Source: Polytrichum commune
Taxonomy: Eukaryota > Streptophyta > Polytrichopsida > Polytrichales > Polytrichaceae
Reading direction: 5' to 3'
NCBI GenBank assembly: GCA_950295325.1
Contig: OX485805.1
Location: 51,172,758-51,236,757, forward strand
DNA length: 64,000 nt
Part shown: positions 35,901 to 44,877 of the stretch, piece by piece
How positions within the stretch are numbered: the stretch's first letter is position 1
How the letters are laid out: the number at the start of each line of letters is the position of its first letter
Made by a program: the position numbers and the translations under genes
The notes under the pieces: generated by a model
What the model was told of the DNA's origin: nothing
Seen by the model: the letters and a program-made list of their open reading frames with translations, nothing else
Database searches by the model: none

Positions 35901-38900
35901 CAGTTGCTTTTTGAAGGAAGTCAAAGGCATGGTGCCAATACTTTGCATCCGATATAAAGTATGCACCAAATTGGTGCATACGTAAGAATTTTCGGTTGAC
36001 CTAAAAAAATATTAAATTGATTAGATTTATGATGATATAATTTGGAAAATAAAATATAAACTAGAAATAAGTGTAAAATAATAGGTAAGAACATTACTTG
36101 TTGATGTCATGCATAGTACTCAATAAACTTAGAATGTCGTCAGGCTCGAGCGCCAAAATGATAGAATCCACAAAAACATGACGTTCATAATCTTCGGTAT
36201 ATACACAGTCAATATAATTTTTCCAAGCAAAAAATCTGTGATTTCCATCCCATATAAAAAACAACTTGTTCTTGTATGACGTCAAAGACAAATCTGTATC
36301 CAATTGAAATTCAAATAGGGCATTGGTTTGAGCCCAATTTGGACTCCAAGATGCGCGAACCTCATCATCCACGAATTGAAAGTTTCCCTTAGAATCGGTG
36401 GCCGATATATAAAACACACGGTCACCATCACGATAACCATTGAAAAAATCAGCCTCCAATTTAGTAATGTCACCCTTCAAAGTATGACGCACAATCGGCA
36501 TAGAAACCATGCGACATAAGGGTACACGTAAGCGAGCATTAGGTCCAGCACGGATTGACGAAATTGTGAAAGTGAAATTGACCTTTCGTTTGTTCGTAAG
36601 CTCCCACACTTTCTCTTGATAAGTTTTATTGTTACCATCATTATTTTCATCTGAGTCAAAATTATCGAGGGATTCATATTTTTCTTTTCTTTTTCTTATT
36701 ATGAAGATTTGACGATATGTCCTGATGATGATGAACTTGTTGAAATGAACGATCTTGAGTTGAATGCATTGTGAAATCATCATCAGTAGAAATACGAGTC
36801 GTTCTTTCCAAATCCATTGATTCGTCCTAAAACGAATGAAATAAGTTCCATAAATATTTTAAAACCAGTAGCAATACATTAGCAATAACATTACAAAAAC
36901 AACAGCAATAGCAACAACAATAACAACAGAATACCACGAACACAGGGAAGAATGACAAAAATTATTCTAGACACTGCCATTTGCACCTTTAAATATTGTA
37001 TGATTAGGGTGGCCGCTCATCCCAAAACTACAAGGCCAGACCCTGTGCGTTAACGCACAGGGTCTGTGTGTCCAACTACAGGTCTACCAAAGTTGGACGC
37101 AAGGTTTGGGTCGTTCGACCCAAACTGTCTACCTAGTTTGGATCGAACGACACAAACCATGCTCACAGTTTGGGTCGTTCGACCCAAACGAGGTACACAG
37201 TTTGGGTCGTTCGACCCTAACCATGCAAACAGTTTGGGTCGTTCGACCTAAACTAGGCACACAGTTTGGGTCGAACGACCCAAACTGTACGCAATTTATG
37301 CATGATTATGCGCAATTATCCAGTCACCACGAAAGTGCAAACAAACCTTGTACTGCACCTGTAGATGAGAGAGCTTGTAGCGATGAGCTTAGGTCCGACG
37401 GAGGAGAGAAAAAAGACTGAATGCTTTGGGGGTGTGGCAATTTACACTACTTATCCCTGCAATCATATTTAGCGTGGCTCTTCGTGGCCCCGCATAGCCG
37501 CTAGAAAGTTGCCAGCGCAGACCCTGTGCGTTAACGCACATGGTCTACTTGCCCAACTTTGCGAACCCCCTAGGTAGGTAAGTAGACCATGTGCGTTAAC
37601 GCACATGGTCTGCGCTGGCAACTTTCTAGCCACTATGCGTTAGCACATAGACCTTGTGCGTTAACGCACAGGGCCGAGACATGAATTTCAAAAAAAACTT
37701 CGTAGATTTGCCAAAACTTGTAAAATCTGGAAAAAATGCTAATGGGGTCAAAAAAAAAAAACAAAAATATGTTATATTATCTAAATCTCCGTAGCTACAA
37801 ATTCTTCTGATATTTTGTTTTGGTTTGAAATGATTTTCTTTTCTCATTCTTCTATCTATTTCCTTGTTTTGGGCCACCTCGTAGATTTTGGGTTTCGGGG
37901 CAAAAAAAAATTTATGCTATTTTGTGTCATTTCCTAGCTCCTATAACGTATTGCATGAGTACTTGAGTAGTCATATTTCTCATTTTTTGCATTCTAACCC
38001 CGTTTTCAATAGTTTTTTTGCTCCTAGGTTCTCAACATCGATTTAAATTTATACAATAGATATTTGTTTTAGTTTTACGCTCTCCTAGTCGTTTTACCTC
38101 CCAACTTTGGCCTTCCTAAGTTGCGCTTACAAACCCTGTGCGTTAACGCACAGGGTTTCTCCTCCCGACTTTGGGTTTCCTAAGTTGCGCTTGCAAACCC
38201 TGTGCGTTAACGCACAGGGTTTCTCCTCCCAACTTTGGCCTTCATAAGTTGCTCTTACAAACCCTGTGCGTTAACGCGCAGGGTTTCGCCTCCCAATTTT
38301 TTGCCTCCTAAGTTGCTCTTACAAACCCTGTGCGTTAACGCACAGGGTTTCGCCTCCCAACTTTTTGCCTCCTAAGTTGCTCTTATAAACCCTGTGCGTT
38401 AACGTACAGGGTTTCACCTCCCAACTTCTCGCCTCCTAAGTTGCTATTATAAATCCTGTGCTTTAACGCACAGGGTTTTAGCTCCCAACTTTTGGCCTCC
38501 CTAAGTTGCTCTTATAAACCCTGTGCGTTAACGTACAGGGTTTTACCTCCCAACTTCTCGCCTCCTAAGTTGCTCTTATAAACCCTGTACGTTCTCCTCC
38601 TAACTTCTAGCCTTCCTAAATTTCTGTTATATACCATGTGCATTAACGTATAGGGATTCTTCTCTCCAATTTATAACCTCTATAAATTGCTACTACATGA
38701 CATGTGAATGAACGTATAAGGTTCTCCGTCCTAACTTACAACTAATGCACTATCAAATTATGTGAACGTTGAACTAACTTACCTTTTTGTTTGTCGTCTT
38801 CTTTGAACCCGTCTTCAATTCGGACTCTGATATACGATCGTCTACATTTTCTTTGTTCTTTGCACCTTCATCATCCTCCATCACATCAAAATCGAGTGTC

Positions 38901-39064
38901 TTCACAGTTTCTTCTACCGTACTCAACAAATTTCTTTTCCCTTCATTTTTTGCATCCTTCTTTCCCACATTGAGTCTGAACCTCTTTTTCTCGGAAGTGA
39001 AATACAAAGTTTTTCTACGTCTTTTCTTCGGCCTCACGGGTGTTCTCTCTACATCGTCCACCAT
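32998..39064 (-). CDS. Transposon-borne ParB-like / DNA-methylase-like accessory gene, eight exons, frame-damaged
   Basis: I infer eight exons on the minus strand: 39064-38783, 36826-36098, 36000-35811, 35706-35079, 34987-34347, 34252-33908, 33816-33359 and 33250-32998. All junctions have GT..AG, phases agree, and introns 2-7 are 91-108 bp; intron 1 is about 1.96 kb and full of palindromes. The product would be about 1,175 residues: a basic N-terminus, a ParB-like domain (GNHR motif), a helical middle, a Cys/His cluster with a basic tract, and a C-terminal methylase-like domain. ParB-plus-methylase architecture is well known in phages and bacteria; finding it with introns in a plant MULE suggests capture or long coevolution. 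Frame breaks lie at an A-rich run near 36,690, A8 near 35,286 and A7 at 34,930; an in-frame TGA lies near 34,430. The true state (intact or decayed) is uncertain. Confidence 0.75.
33359..34252 (-). CDS. Exons 6-7 of the accessory gene: N4/N6-type DNA methylase-like domain
   Basis: Exon 6 (34252-33908) contains AVDLVFLQFPDGLDF at the place of catalytic motif IV (usually [D/N/S]PP[Y/F]); exon 7 (33816-33359) contains RRVVDLTCSTGASILATRAC and GRHLLAFEGDND, which fits motif I of N4/N6 methylases (DP.xGSGTT...GR...G.E.D). The order IV then I is that of beta-class enzymes. SAM binding is plausible; catalysis is doubtful because the PP pair reads FPDG. NPTPF lies ten residues upstream but in a less likely position. 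The family modifies amino groups of adenine or cytosine; here a non-catalytic, DNA-marking-sensing or regulatory role is possible. Confidence 0.68.
34347..34987 (-). CDS. Exon 5 of the accessory gene: Cys/His cluster and basic linker
   Basis: The acceptor at TGTGTAG gives RYFRYVLIPHKC..., and correcting for a T7 run near 34,930-34,936 gives a continuous frame into DTGAGDSCMFTTEICLDW and LPHYEDCGWYLDCPKDAC. The cysteines and histidine (C, C, H, C, C, C within about 35 residues) could bind zinc, although spacing matches no finger I can name. A KRRKRKH basic tract follows. The exon ends WIQWRAFLEN|GTAAGT. An in-frame TGA near 34,430 interrupts it (a CGA-to-TGA change would explain it). Confidence 0.6.
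36098..36826 (-). CDS. Exon 2 of the accessory gene: ParB-like domain
   Basis: Begins after acceptor TTTTAG (exon from DESMDLERTT) and ends at donor CAA|GTAATG. After a Lys-rich stretch with a one-base frame break near 36,690, a ~200-residue frame leads to FFIWDGNHRFFAW, where G-N-H-R-x-x-A aligns with the GxxRxxA box of ParB/sulfiredoxin-fold proteins. It continues with a VFVDSIILALEPDDILSLL segment and MHDINKS, which resembles the region after that box in ParB (beta strand, helix, then E/D-N). ParB-fold domains bind nucleotides (CTP in true ParB) and often accompany DNA methylases. The assignment rests on motif and order only; structure prediction would settle it. Confidence 0.6.
37041..37673. 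repeat. Palindrome cluster 1 in intron 1 of the accessory gene (MULE copy 1)
   Basis: Perfect or near-perfect palindromes built on CCTGTGCGTTAACGCACAGG occur at 37,041, about 37,522, 37,588 and 37,652. The one at 37,588 reads CATGTGCGTTAACGCACATG at its core, with matching substitutions on both arms. A weaker relative (CTATGCGTTAGCACATAG) lies at about 37,633. Each could form a hairpin or bind a symmetric protein dimer. The central GTTAAC is constant. Confidence 0.85.
37104..37285. repeat. Quasi-palindrome array 2, ~32-bp period, intron 1
   Basis: Six units have arms GTTTGGGTCG and CGACCCAAAC around a two-base TT or AA centre, starting near 37,104, 37,135, 37,167, 37,199, 37,231 and 37,264. 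Units occur with TT (one orientation) and AA (the other). The same unit forms the array in the transposase intron at 41,907-42,184. Confidence 0.85.
38134..38660. repeat. 64-bp periodic palindrome array in intron 1
   Basis: Palindromes of the GTGCGTTAACGCAC type start at 38,134, 38,198, 38,262, 38,326, 38,390 and 38,454, exactly 64 bp apart, then 38,519 and more degraded units to about 38,660. The spacer carries 'CTCCCAACTTTTTGCCTCC' and 'TAAGTTGCTCTTA'. Uniformity falls toward exon 1. The array is not coding (period not a multiple of 3, stops in all frames). It lies 120 bp upstream of the exon 1 donor on the plus map, i.e. inside intron 1 of the accessory gene. Confidence 0.9.
38783..39064 (-). 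CDS. Exon 1 of the accessory gene: basic, NLS-like N-terminus
   Basis: Ninety-four codons from an ATG at 39,064 to a canonical donor AAG|GTAAGT at 38,783/38,782. It is lysine/arginine-rich (RPKKRRRK near residue 12, SEKKRFRL near 28), then turns acidic (DFDVMEDDE, residues ~58-66), ending KKTTNKK. The PKKRRRK run is a classical monopartite nuclear-localisation pattern, consistent with action on DNA in the nucleus. A diverged counterpart exists in MULE copy 2 (56,759 onward, plus strand), which supports this as a real exon rather than a chance frame. Confidence 0.72.
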
Positions 39065-39616
39065 CGTTGGTGTCTGTGATATGTTTTCTATGAGGTACTA
39101 TCATTTATTCTTCCAATGTATCTATCTCATAAAATCCGGCGTATATTACTATCACATGTTGCAATTGGCGTTCAATGAACAAGATATTTCGACGCGTTTG
39201 TCATTATGTGTTTATTTTTGTTATATCCGCCAAAATTTTCTGACACCTACTTTGTTCTATTCATAATGATCAATAATTTATTTTTCCAACCAATTTTAAT
39301 TCTTTCTACATCTGCGTCAGTCCACACATATATATTTTAAATTTCTACCAATACTTTTAGTATTTGACGTTATTTTGTGTATATCTTGCTCGTAAATATT
39401 CTCTAACTATTATTGTATTATGTCAACTTCTGTATTATTAGATGCTATGTATCACACGCTTTCATCTCCATCCATTATTGTATCACACGCTTCATCTCCA
39501 TCCATTATTGTATCACACGTTTTCATTTCCATTCATTTCCTCACACAACTCTATACAAAAGCAACATTCACCCCATATTTTTGTGATATGTTGTTCATGT
39601 ATTCTTTTGATTTTCT
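39065..39616. promoter_or_regulatory. Shared divergent promoter region of MULE copy 1
   Basis: The two element genes start at 39,064 (minus) and 39,617 (plus), so this 552-bp AT-rich interval must hold both promoters if the gene models are right. It contains a threefold direct repeat of about 31 bp (TTATTGTATCACACG + CTTTCATCTCCATCCA) at about 39,440-39,525, directly upstream of the transposase start. The corresponding interval in copy 2 (56,120-56,758) has the same two genes diverging. I cannot place TATA boxes with confidence. Confidence 0.5.
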
Positions 39617-42600
39617 ATGGCTACCATTAGAGCTCATGGATCTTTTGTTCCCTTCATCTTGCCACTCCAAGATGATGGTCATGTGAGTGTTTCAGAGGAT
39701 TTACTTAGTTTGAGGTTCAACCTCCAGATAGGAACCACGTATTTAGAGTATGAGATGTACTTTGCAGATGGAAAGGTGTATGAAACGATTTTGGTTCTAA
39801 AGAATAGAACTGATGTTGGTTTTATGTGGATCTTAGGACCTGGTTCATTTAGGGTGATAGGACTTTCTGAATCTCAGATGCAAGTTTCAACTGTAAGTTT
39901 GACAAACGAATCCGGTACATCCACAGTTCAAATTCCCTCTATCGCACATGTTAAGGTGGAACCCCTTGATGATAGTGTGTTTGTGCTATCAGATTCAGAA
40001 GATGACATTTGTACATCTGTTGATCTTTCAAACACATCGTCATTTCCATTTAGAAGTATTCATTCTACTCCTTCCCAACTTCCTATGCATGTAGCCAAAT
40101 CCCCTTGCGGTCTTATGTACAAGAAGGTGGTTTCCCAAATCTCACCTTCTCAACGTCCTCCACTACACCCTTCACCTTCATCTACAGGGTTGACTATGGT
40201 TGATGCCTTGAAGCTGACAAAGTCAAGAAAAAGATCAAAGTCCGATCTTGCATCCATTGATTTTGATAGTATAGATGTTCGTGAAGTCAAGTACTTACCA
40301 TCTTCTTTTAATGGTGATGTTTTGTTTCTCTTGCCTTTTGTAGCACTCAAAGCTCCAAGTACGTATGGTCGTTCAATCGACGGCATGGACAAGATGTGCG
40401 ACGGTCACCCTTGGTGCACCACCAAAATCACAAATATCCAAAATGACTTTGGACTGTCCTTCCGACGCTCTACTTGTGCTGGTCATCTCCAATGTCATAA
40501 TGACTATTGTGATTACATGAATTGCAATGGGGGCCTCCGGAACAACACTGAATGGGCCGGTTCAACTCCTATCCCATTTGCTGTGGGTGTTGGTCCTCTT
40601 ACTAAATCCACTGTCGAGTGTAAGGTATGTCGTTTCACACCTGTGTGCATTGCTTTGTGTAATGCTCGAATCATATACATCCACTCCACATCCGTTCGAA
40701 TGTCCAGGGCTTGCATTCATCTTGGTGTACATGATCACCCTGTGGCCAATGGCACATGCCGTGAATCATTGGACATGGCATACCAATGCGTTGCAAATGA
40801 AGTATTAAAAACACCCACAGCAAAAAATTTAGCCATAGTTATGGCGGCGAGCAAACAATTCTTGGCCGATTACCTTCTCAAATATCCCGCAAATGTCGAA
40901 GGCCATCACTTGGTTGGTTCATCCCTAGAGGTTGTCATGGACAAATTCAACACTCTTGCGTCTCCAAATTATCGTAACTTTGTATTTAGATCAAAGCGTT
41001 TTTTGCGTAGTGGAATGGGAACTATGGATAGTATTATGGCGCTCAAAGACCACTCTGTTTTCAAATTCGTCCATGGTAGTCGGTTCCCAGGGCAGTCAAA
41101 GGACAAAGTGTTTGTTTTTAAGATGTCTGTAGACCTTCCAGGTAGTGGTGTGGAGCTTGTGAAGAGGATGCAAGTCGGTGGGGATATGGAGAATTCATGA
41201 ATTATGTTTGACCATGTCAAACGTTTGAAGGACTGGACGACCATGGCTTGCCATGTGTACGACAGTCGATACTGTAAAGTGTTGGCTATTGCATGTTGTG
41301 ACATGCAATCTGAAGATGGTGCAACACAAATTCTCTTTTGGAAAAATTTGAATGCTGTCATGGCAGAAAATGGTGTACCAAACGTAAACTTCAAAGGGTT
41401 TATGGCTGATAGTGCTCAAGCTAATTGGAATGCCGTGAGGGCGATTTACGGGGATGGTAATCCAAGTCTACCCATGATTGCACGTGAGCGTACATGTCTT
41501 TTCCATTGGTCCGCAAGCTTGGATAAGGTGACCCAAAAGTATATCAAACCATCCTTGCAATTTCAACACAAACAAATATGCAAGGATTACAAAGACGCGA
41601 AAAAATGGACGACGCTGAGACCAAGTACCATGTGATTCGTTCTTGGTGGTTGTCATCTGGAGTTGCCTCCGAAGAAGGCATCCTTGGCCTTTCAGAGTGG
41701 TTGGAATTTTGGCACTTTCGTTACAAACAATGGGGTGGCCATATGCTACTTGTAAGTATATATCAAACTTCATTACTCAATGTAATATATCTTATGTTTT
41801 TCTTATCTTTGTCTTTCTGTGTTGTTCATAGGATATGACAATAGAAGAGCATGCGAGAATGCCAACATGTAACCTTGCAGAGACTGTACACAACAAACAA
41901 CAAATAGTTTGGGTCGTTCGACCCAAACCTTAAATGCAGTTTGGATCGAACAACCCAAACGTGGCAGGCAGTTTGGGTCGTTCGATCCAAACCTTGTAGG
42001 CAGTTTGGGTCGTTCGACCCAAACCTTGTAGGCAGTTTGGGTTGTTCGACCCAAACGTGGCAGCCATTTTGGGTCGAACGACCCAAACTACGCAAACAGT
42101 TTCGGTCGTTCGACCCAAACCTTGTAGGCAGTTTGGATCGTGCGACCCAAACGTGGCAGCCATTTTGGGTTGAACGACCCAAACCTAGATATATAATCTA
42201 TCTTATGTTTGTCTTATCCTTGTATTTGTGTGTTGTTCATAGGATATGACAATACAAGAGCGTGCGGAAATGCCAACATGCAACCTTGCAGAGACTGTGC
42301 ACAACAAATGGCTCCAACAGTCCGGCAACAAGATGACTTGTTTATATGAAGCTACAGTGGACGACATGATCCGTGCCTTCATGCAAATTGCAAATTACCG
42401 GACATGGTTGAAAGGGGGGTCTGATGGTGAAGGTCCTGATTTGGCATCCCTGAAACTCAAAGCGGCTACCAGGTGTGGAGATCCAAAAATGTTGGCTGAT
42501 GCCATGAAGTCTTATCCAGGGGCAGAAGACGTCAACACTAGAGATTGTGCATTGGAAGGGTCATAGCTCTTTGGTTCCACCAAACGCAAATTCAACCTAC

Positions 42601-43609
42601 CACCGGGTGCTGATTGTGACTCTCATCGACCCGACAAAGTGAACTATTCCAATCCTCGTCCCAACACCCGAGCAACTCGTCAACGCATAGAAGAATCGTT
42701 GAGTTCTGCAATTCCTGGTGTGGCTCATACTACATCCGTGTTAGAGACAGATTGTCTTGCTTCTAAGTGGCACATTGCAAGATTACGACCCAACTCAGCC
42801 AAACGATGTTGGGCACTGCAGGCCATCACAGGGACTATGTGCAATGCCAAAGTCGGGACTGGGAAACATGGCACACCTGCTCCAACATACAAAGGGCTCA
42901 GGAAGGAATTTCGCTCTCCCAACAATGTGGAGTATGAATTTTGGTTTTGCCCTGACGACATCAAACGTTGTGTGAGTGGCAGTAAGAAGAAATATGTATT
43001 GGTTTGGCCTATAGTACCCAACACGTGGCCGGTGAAGATAGGTACCAATCTATTGCGAGAGGAGGTTTTGGCACTTGAAGATGCTGGATTTCAACTACAG
43101 CAGAGGGAGGCATTGTCCCCTCGTCGTAGGCTTTCAACAATCGCAACTCTCCCCATCCCTCGCTCGCATTTTTCTATGCCACCAAACCCGGACGCCCACC
43201 CTACATTCAGGTTTGGAAAGACAGTGCATCGTAATCCAACAGCACCGCTAGCGGATCACAAAAACAAATGGGAGAGCGCCGGACTCATAGAGGGTTACTA
43301 TGTGGTTGGGGTCACTGCCATTCCATATCCGGGCTTTGGAGTGATAATCAACATTGTCTCCAAGCATGATATCACATATCATGTCACAATTGGCGACATC
43401 CCGCATTGCACATGTCCGGATTTTACAAAAATGTCCTCTCATGCATTGGGAAAGAAAGGAAAATGGGTGTATTGTAAACATCTTTATTATGTGTTTAGAT
43501 TTTTGTGCAAAGTGGATTAGGAGAGTGACAAGTTCATTCATGCACCTACATATACCTATAACGAGGTCATGCGACTACTTGAACTTGCTGGTATTGTAGA
43601 GTGTGAGTA
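39617..43609 (+). pseudogene. MULE transposase with SWIM finger (copy 1), disabled
   Basis: Exon 1 runs 39,617-41,751, with intron donor CTT|GTAAGT; the last exon starts at 42,243 after TTCATAG and ends at 43,609, about 1,165 codons in all. In order: a tail with VKVEP and VFVLSDSEDD (~residues 112-130), a Cys/His-rich zinc-type region (~255-390), the MULE DDE core (LAIACCD; NFKGFMADSAQANW; RTCLFHW; later E in the SEEG.. region), and the C-terminal SWIM finger HCTCPDFTKMSSHAL..VYCKH. Lesions against copy 2: TGG to TGA at 41,198-41,200, a one-base loss in an A run near 41,597, GAG to TAG at 42,564 and TAC to TAG at 43,518. The protein would cut and move the element; this copy probably cannot make it. 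Confidence 0.88.
41752..42242 (+). repeat. Palindromic array inserted in the transposase intron, flanked by a duplicated splice junction
   Basis: The normal intron (as in copy 2, about 110 bp) ends TTGTTCATAG|GATATGACA. In copy 1 this junction plus about 60 bases of following exon occurs twice (41,821-41,897 and 42,231-42,310), about 10% diverged, with nine ~32-bp quasi-palindromic units (arms GTTTGGGTCG/CGACCCAAAC) at 41,907-42,184 between them. The upstream acceptor leads to a stop within the array, so only the downstream one gives transposase. Confidence 0.88.
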
Positions 43610-44330
43610 GTATTGCAAATGGTCTATTAAGTACCATATATTTGAATGTCAAAATATGGCATGTTTTGGTTTGGATTTTTATAATAAAAATGAGCAATGG
43701 ACTGGAAGTATTTCAAATGATTCAGTAACTTCATTTCTATTTAGACTACGACCCAACCGTGAGCGGTTTGATTGATTGACATGGATAAATAATAACAAGT
43801 TTCTAAAAAATAAAAAATAATTGAGAAGATTCTACGCACATCCGCGTAGTAACATCTTCTTGGTATCCGCCTATAGATTATTCATGCTTTATCACTAGCT
43901 CAATTTGGGATAGCACCAGTCAATGTAACCAACCGGATTCGAACCTGGGTTGATACAGACGTAATACCAGTCTCTTACACAACTCACATCCACAGGCGGA
44001 TGTCTCAAAACCTAGTAGTTACCTACATATTGACTATTTCTAATATCTAATTTCCTTTCATTTGTAGATTCTGGGCCTTAATTCAATCCGTGAGCAGTTT
44101 GAGTGGCTCACAATTATGGCACCTACATGTACGTATAATGAGGTTATGCACCTACTTGAGCTTGATGGTGTTGTGGAATGTGAGTAGTTGTGCAAGTGTT
44201 GGTTGTAACTACATGTATAAGGATGTCAATAAATGACATGTATTGGTTTGGATTATTATAATAAAATCAGCAATGAATTGAAAGTGTTTTAAATGATCCA
44301 TGGAAATAGGGCCCTTTCACTTGTGCTTCA
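43520..44330 (+). repeat. Duplicated 3' end of MULE copy 1 with SINE-like insert between repeats
   Basis: The segment encoding the transposase C-terminus and its 3' flank (about 43,548-43,740, ending around 'TTTCAAATGATTCA') is repeated at about 44,115-44,310 ('TTTTAAATGATCCATGG'), roughly 20% diverged; copy 2 has it once. Divergence this high suggests the second block comes from a related MULE by recombination rather than recent duplication. Paired CCGTGAGC(G/A)GTTTGA sequences near 43,760 and 44,088 lie on either side of the central insert. Confidence 0.65.
43790..44015 (-). mobile_element. tRNA-derived SINE-like insert
   Basis: Read on the minus strand, CAGGTTCGAATCCGG (43,931-43,948 on the plus map) is a good RNA polymerase III B box, with a weaker A-box-like GGATGTGAGTTGTG about 45 bp upstream and an A/T-rich end near 43,800. 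It cannot be folded as a tRNA: the T-arm stem is mismatched. Copy 2 lacks this sequence. A clean target duplication was not identified. Confidence 0.45.
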
Positions 44331-44429
44331 TTTAAAATATTGGCAATTTACAATTGAAAATATGCAATTAATTTGTCAAAATTTTGGTTGTGTATCCTAA
44401 ACCCGTGTGTCTTTACTAAATTTGGAATC

Positions 44430-44516
44430 ATTGCTCATATGCTACTGCTCATTGCTCATGTGTTACTGCTCACCGCTCACCGCTCACTGCTCATCGCTCA
44501 TAAGATAGCTTCCCTC
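44430..44516 (-). repeat. Right terminal inverted repeat of MULE copy 1
   Basis: Read inward (minus strand): GAGGGAAGCTATCTTAT, then heptamers GAGCGAT, GAGCAGT, GAGCGGT, GAGCGGT, GAGCAGT, AACACAT, GAGCAAT, GAGCAGT, AGCATAT, GAGCAAT. It pairs with the left TIR over the tip and TTATGAGCG and shares the heptamer phase beyond it. Confidence 0.88.
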
Positions 44517-44877
44517 TGTGTGAAAGTGAAGGAGAGAACCTATAGGTGTGAGAGAAGTGACTATCAATATATTTGTGAGTAAGTGAGTTGATAACAACAC
44601 AAGTGAGTTGTTAGAAGGTACAATATATGATCGAGTCCATGCAAGGCGATTGACCCAAAGTAGAGGAATGACATAAGAGATTCTCCAATATTTGGAGTAA
44701 TGTGAATGAATTTATGAGCCATATGCATGAGTGATGAATTAAGTTTAAGAGCCAAGCAATGAGGGTGATATGTTTCGGGTGGAGGAAGAAAGAATATAAC
44801 ACAATATTCATTAAAATGAGAGTTTTCCAGTGAATTGAGAGTACATAAAGCAAACTATTAATCCAAAAATGAAACGA

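Larger units (their letters stand above)
32801..44516 (+). mobile_element. MULE copy 1: complete two-gene Mutator-like element with 10-bp TSD
   Basis: The left end GGGGAGTGCTATC and the inverted right end GAGGGAAGCTATC are followed inward on both sides by TTATGAGCG and runs of GAGC(G/A)(G/A)T heptamers. A perfect 10-bp duplication TGTGTGAAAG flanks the element (32,791-32,800 and 44,517-44,526). Length is 11,716 bp. It holds two divergent genes: a transposase on the plus strand (39,617-43,609) and a ParB-like/DNA-methylase-like gene on the minus strand (39,064-32,998), with palindromic arrays between and inside them. Known MULEs make 8-11 bp TSDs. Internal additions include a palindromic array in the transposase intron and a SINE-like insert near the 3' end. 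Confidence 0.93.

Noticed and set aside
38134-38660. CRISPR-like array of short repeats and regular spacers
   Set aside because: The spacers are themselves similar to each other, the repeats are palindromes in a eukaryotic intron, and there is no cas gene or leader.
38787-39266. 159-codon plus-strand frame with Phe/Ser-rich sequence
   Set aside because: It is antisense to exon 1 of the accessory gene, whose basic segment is conserved in copy 2; the forward frame is not.
43925-43990. tRNA gene on the minus strand
   Set aside because: The B box is good, but the T-arm does not pair and no anticodon or acceptor stem can be drawn; a SINE-like insert fits better.
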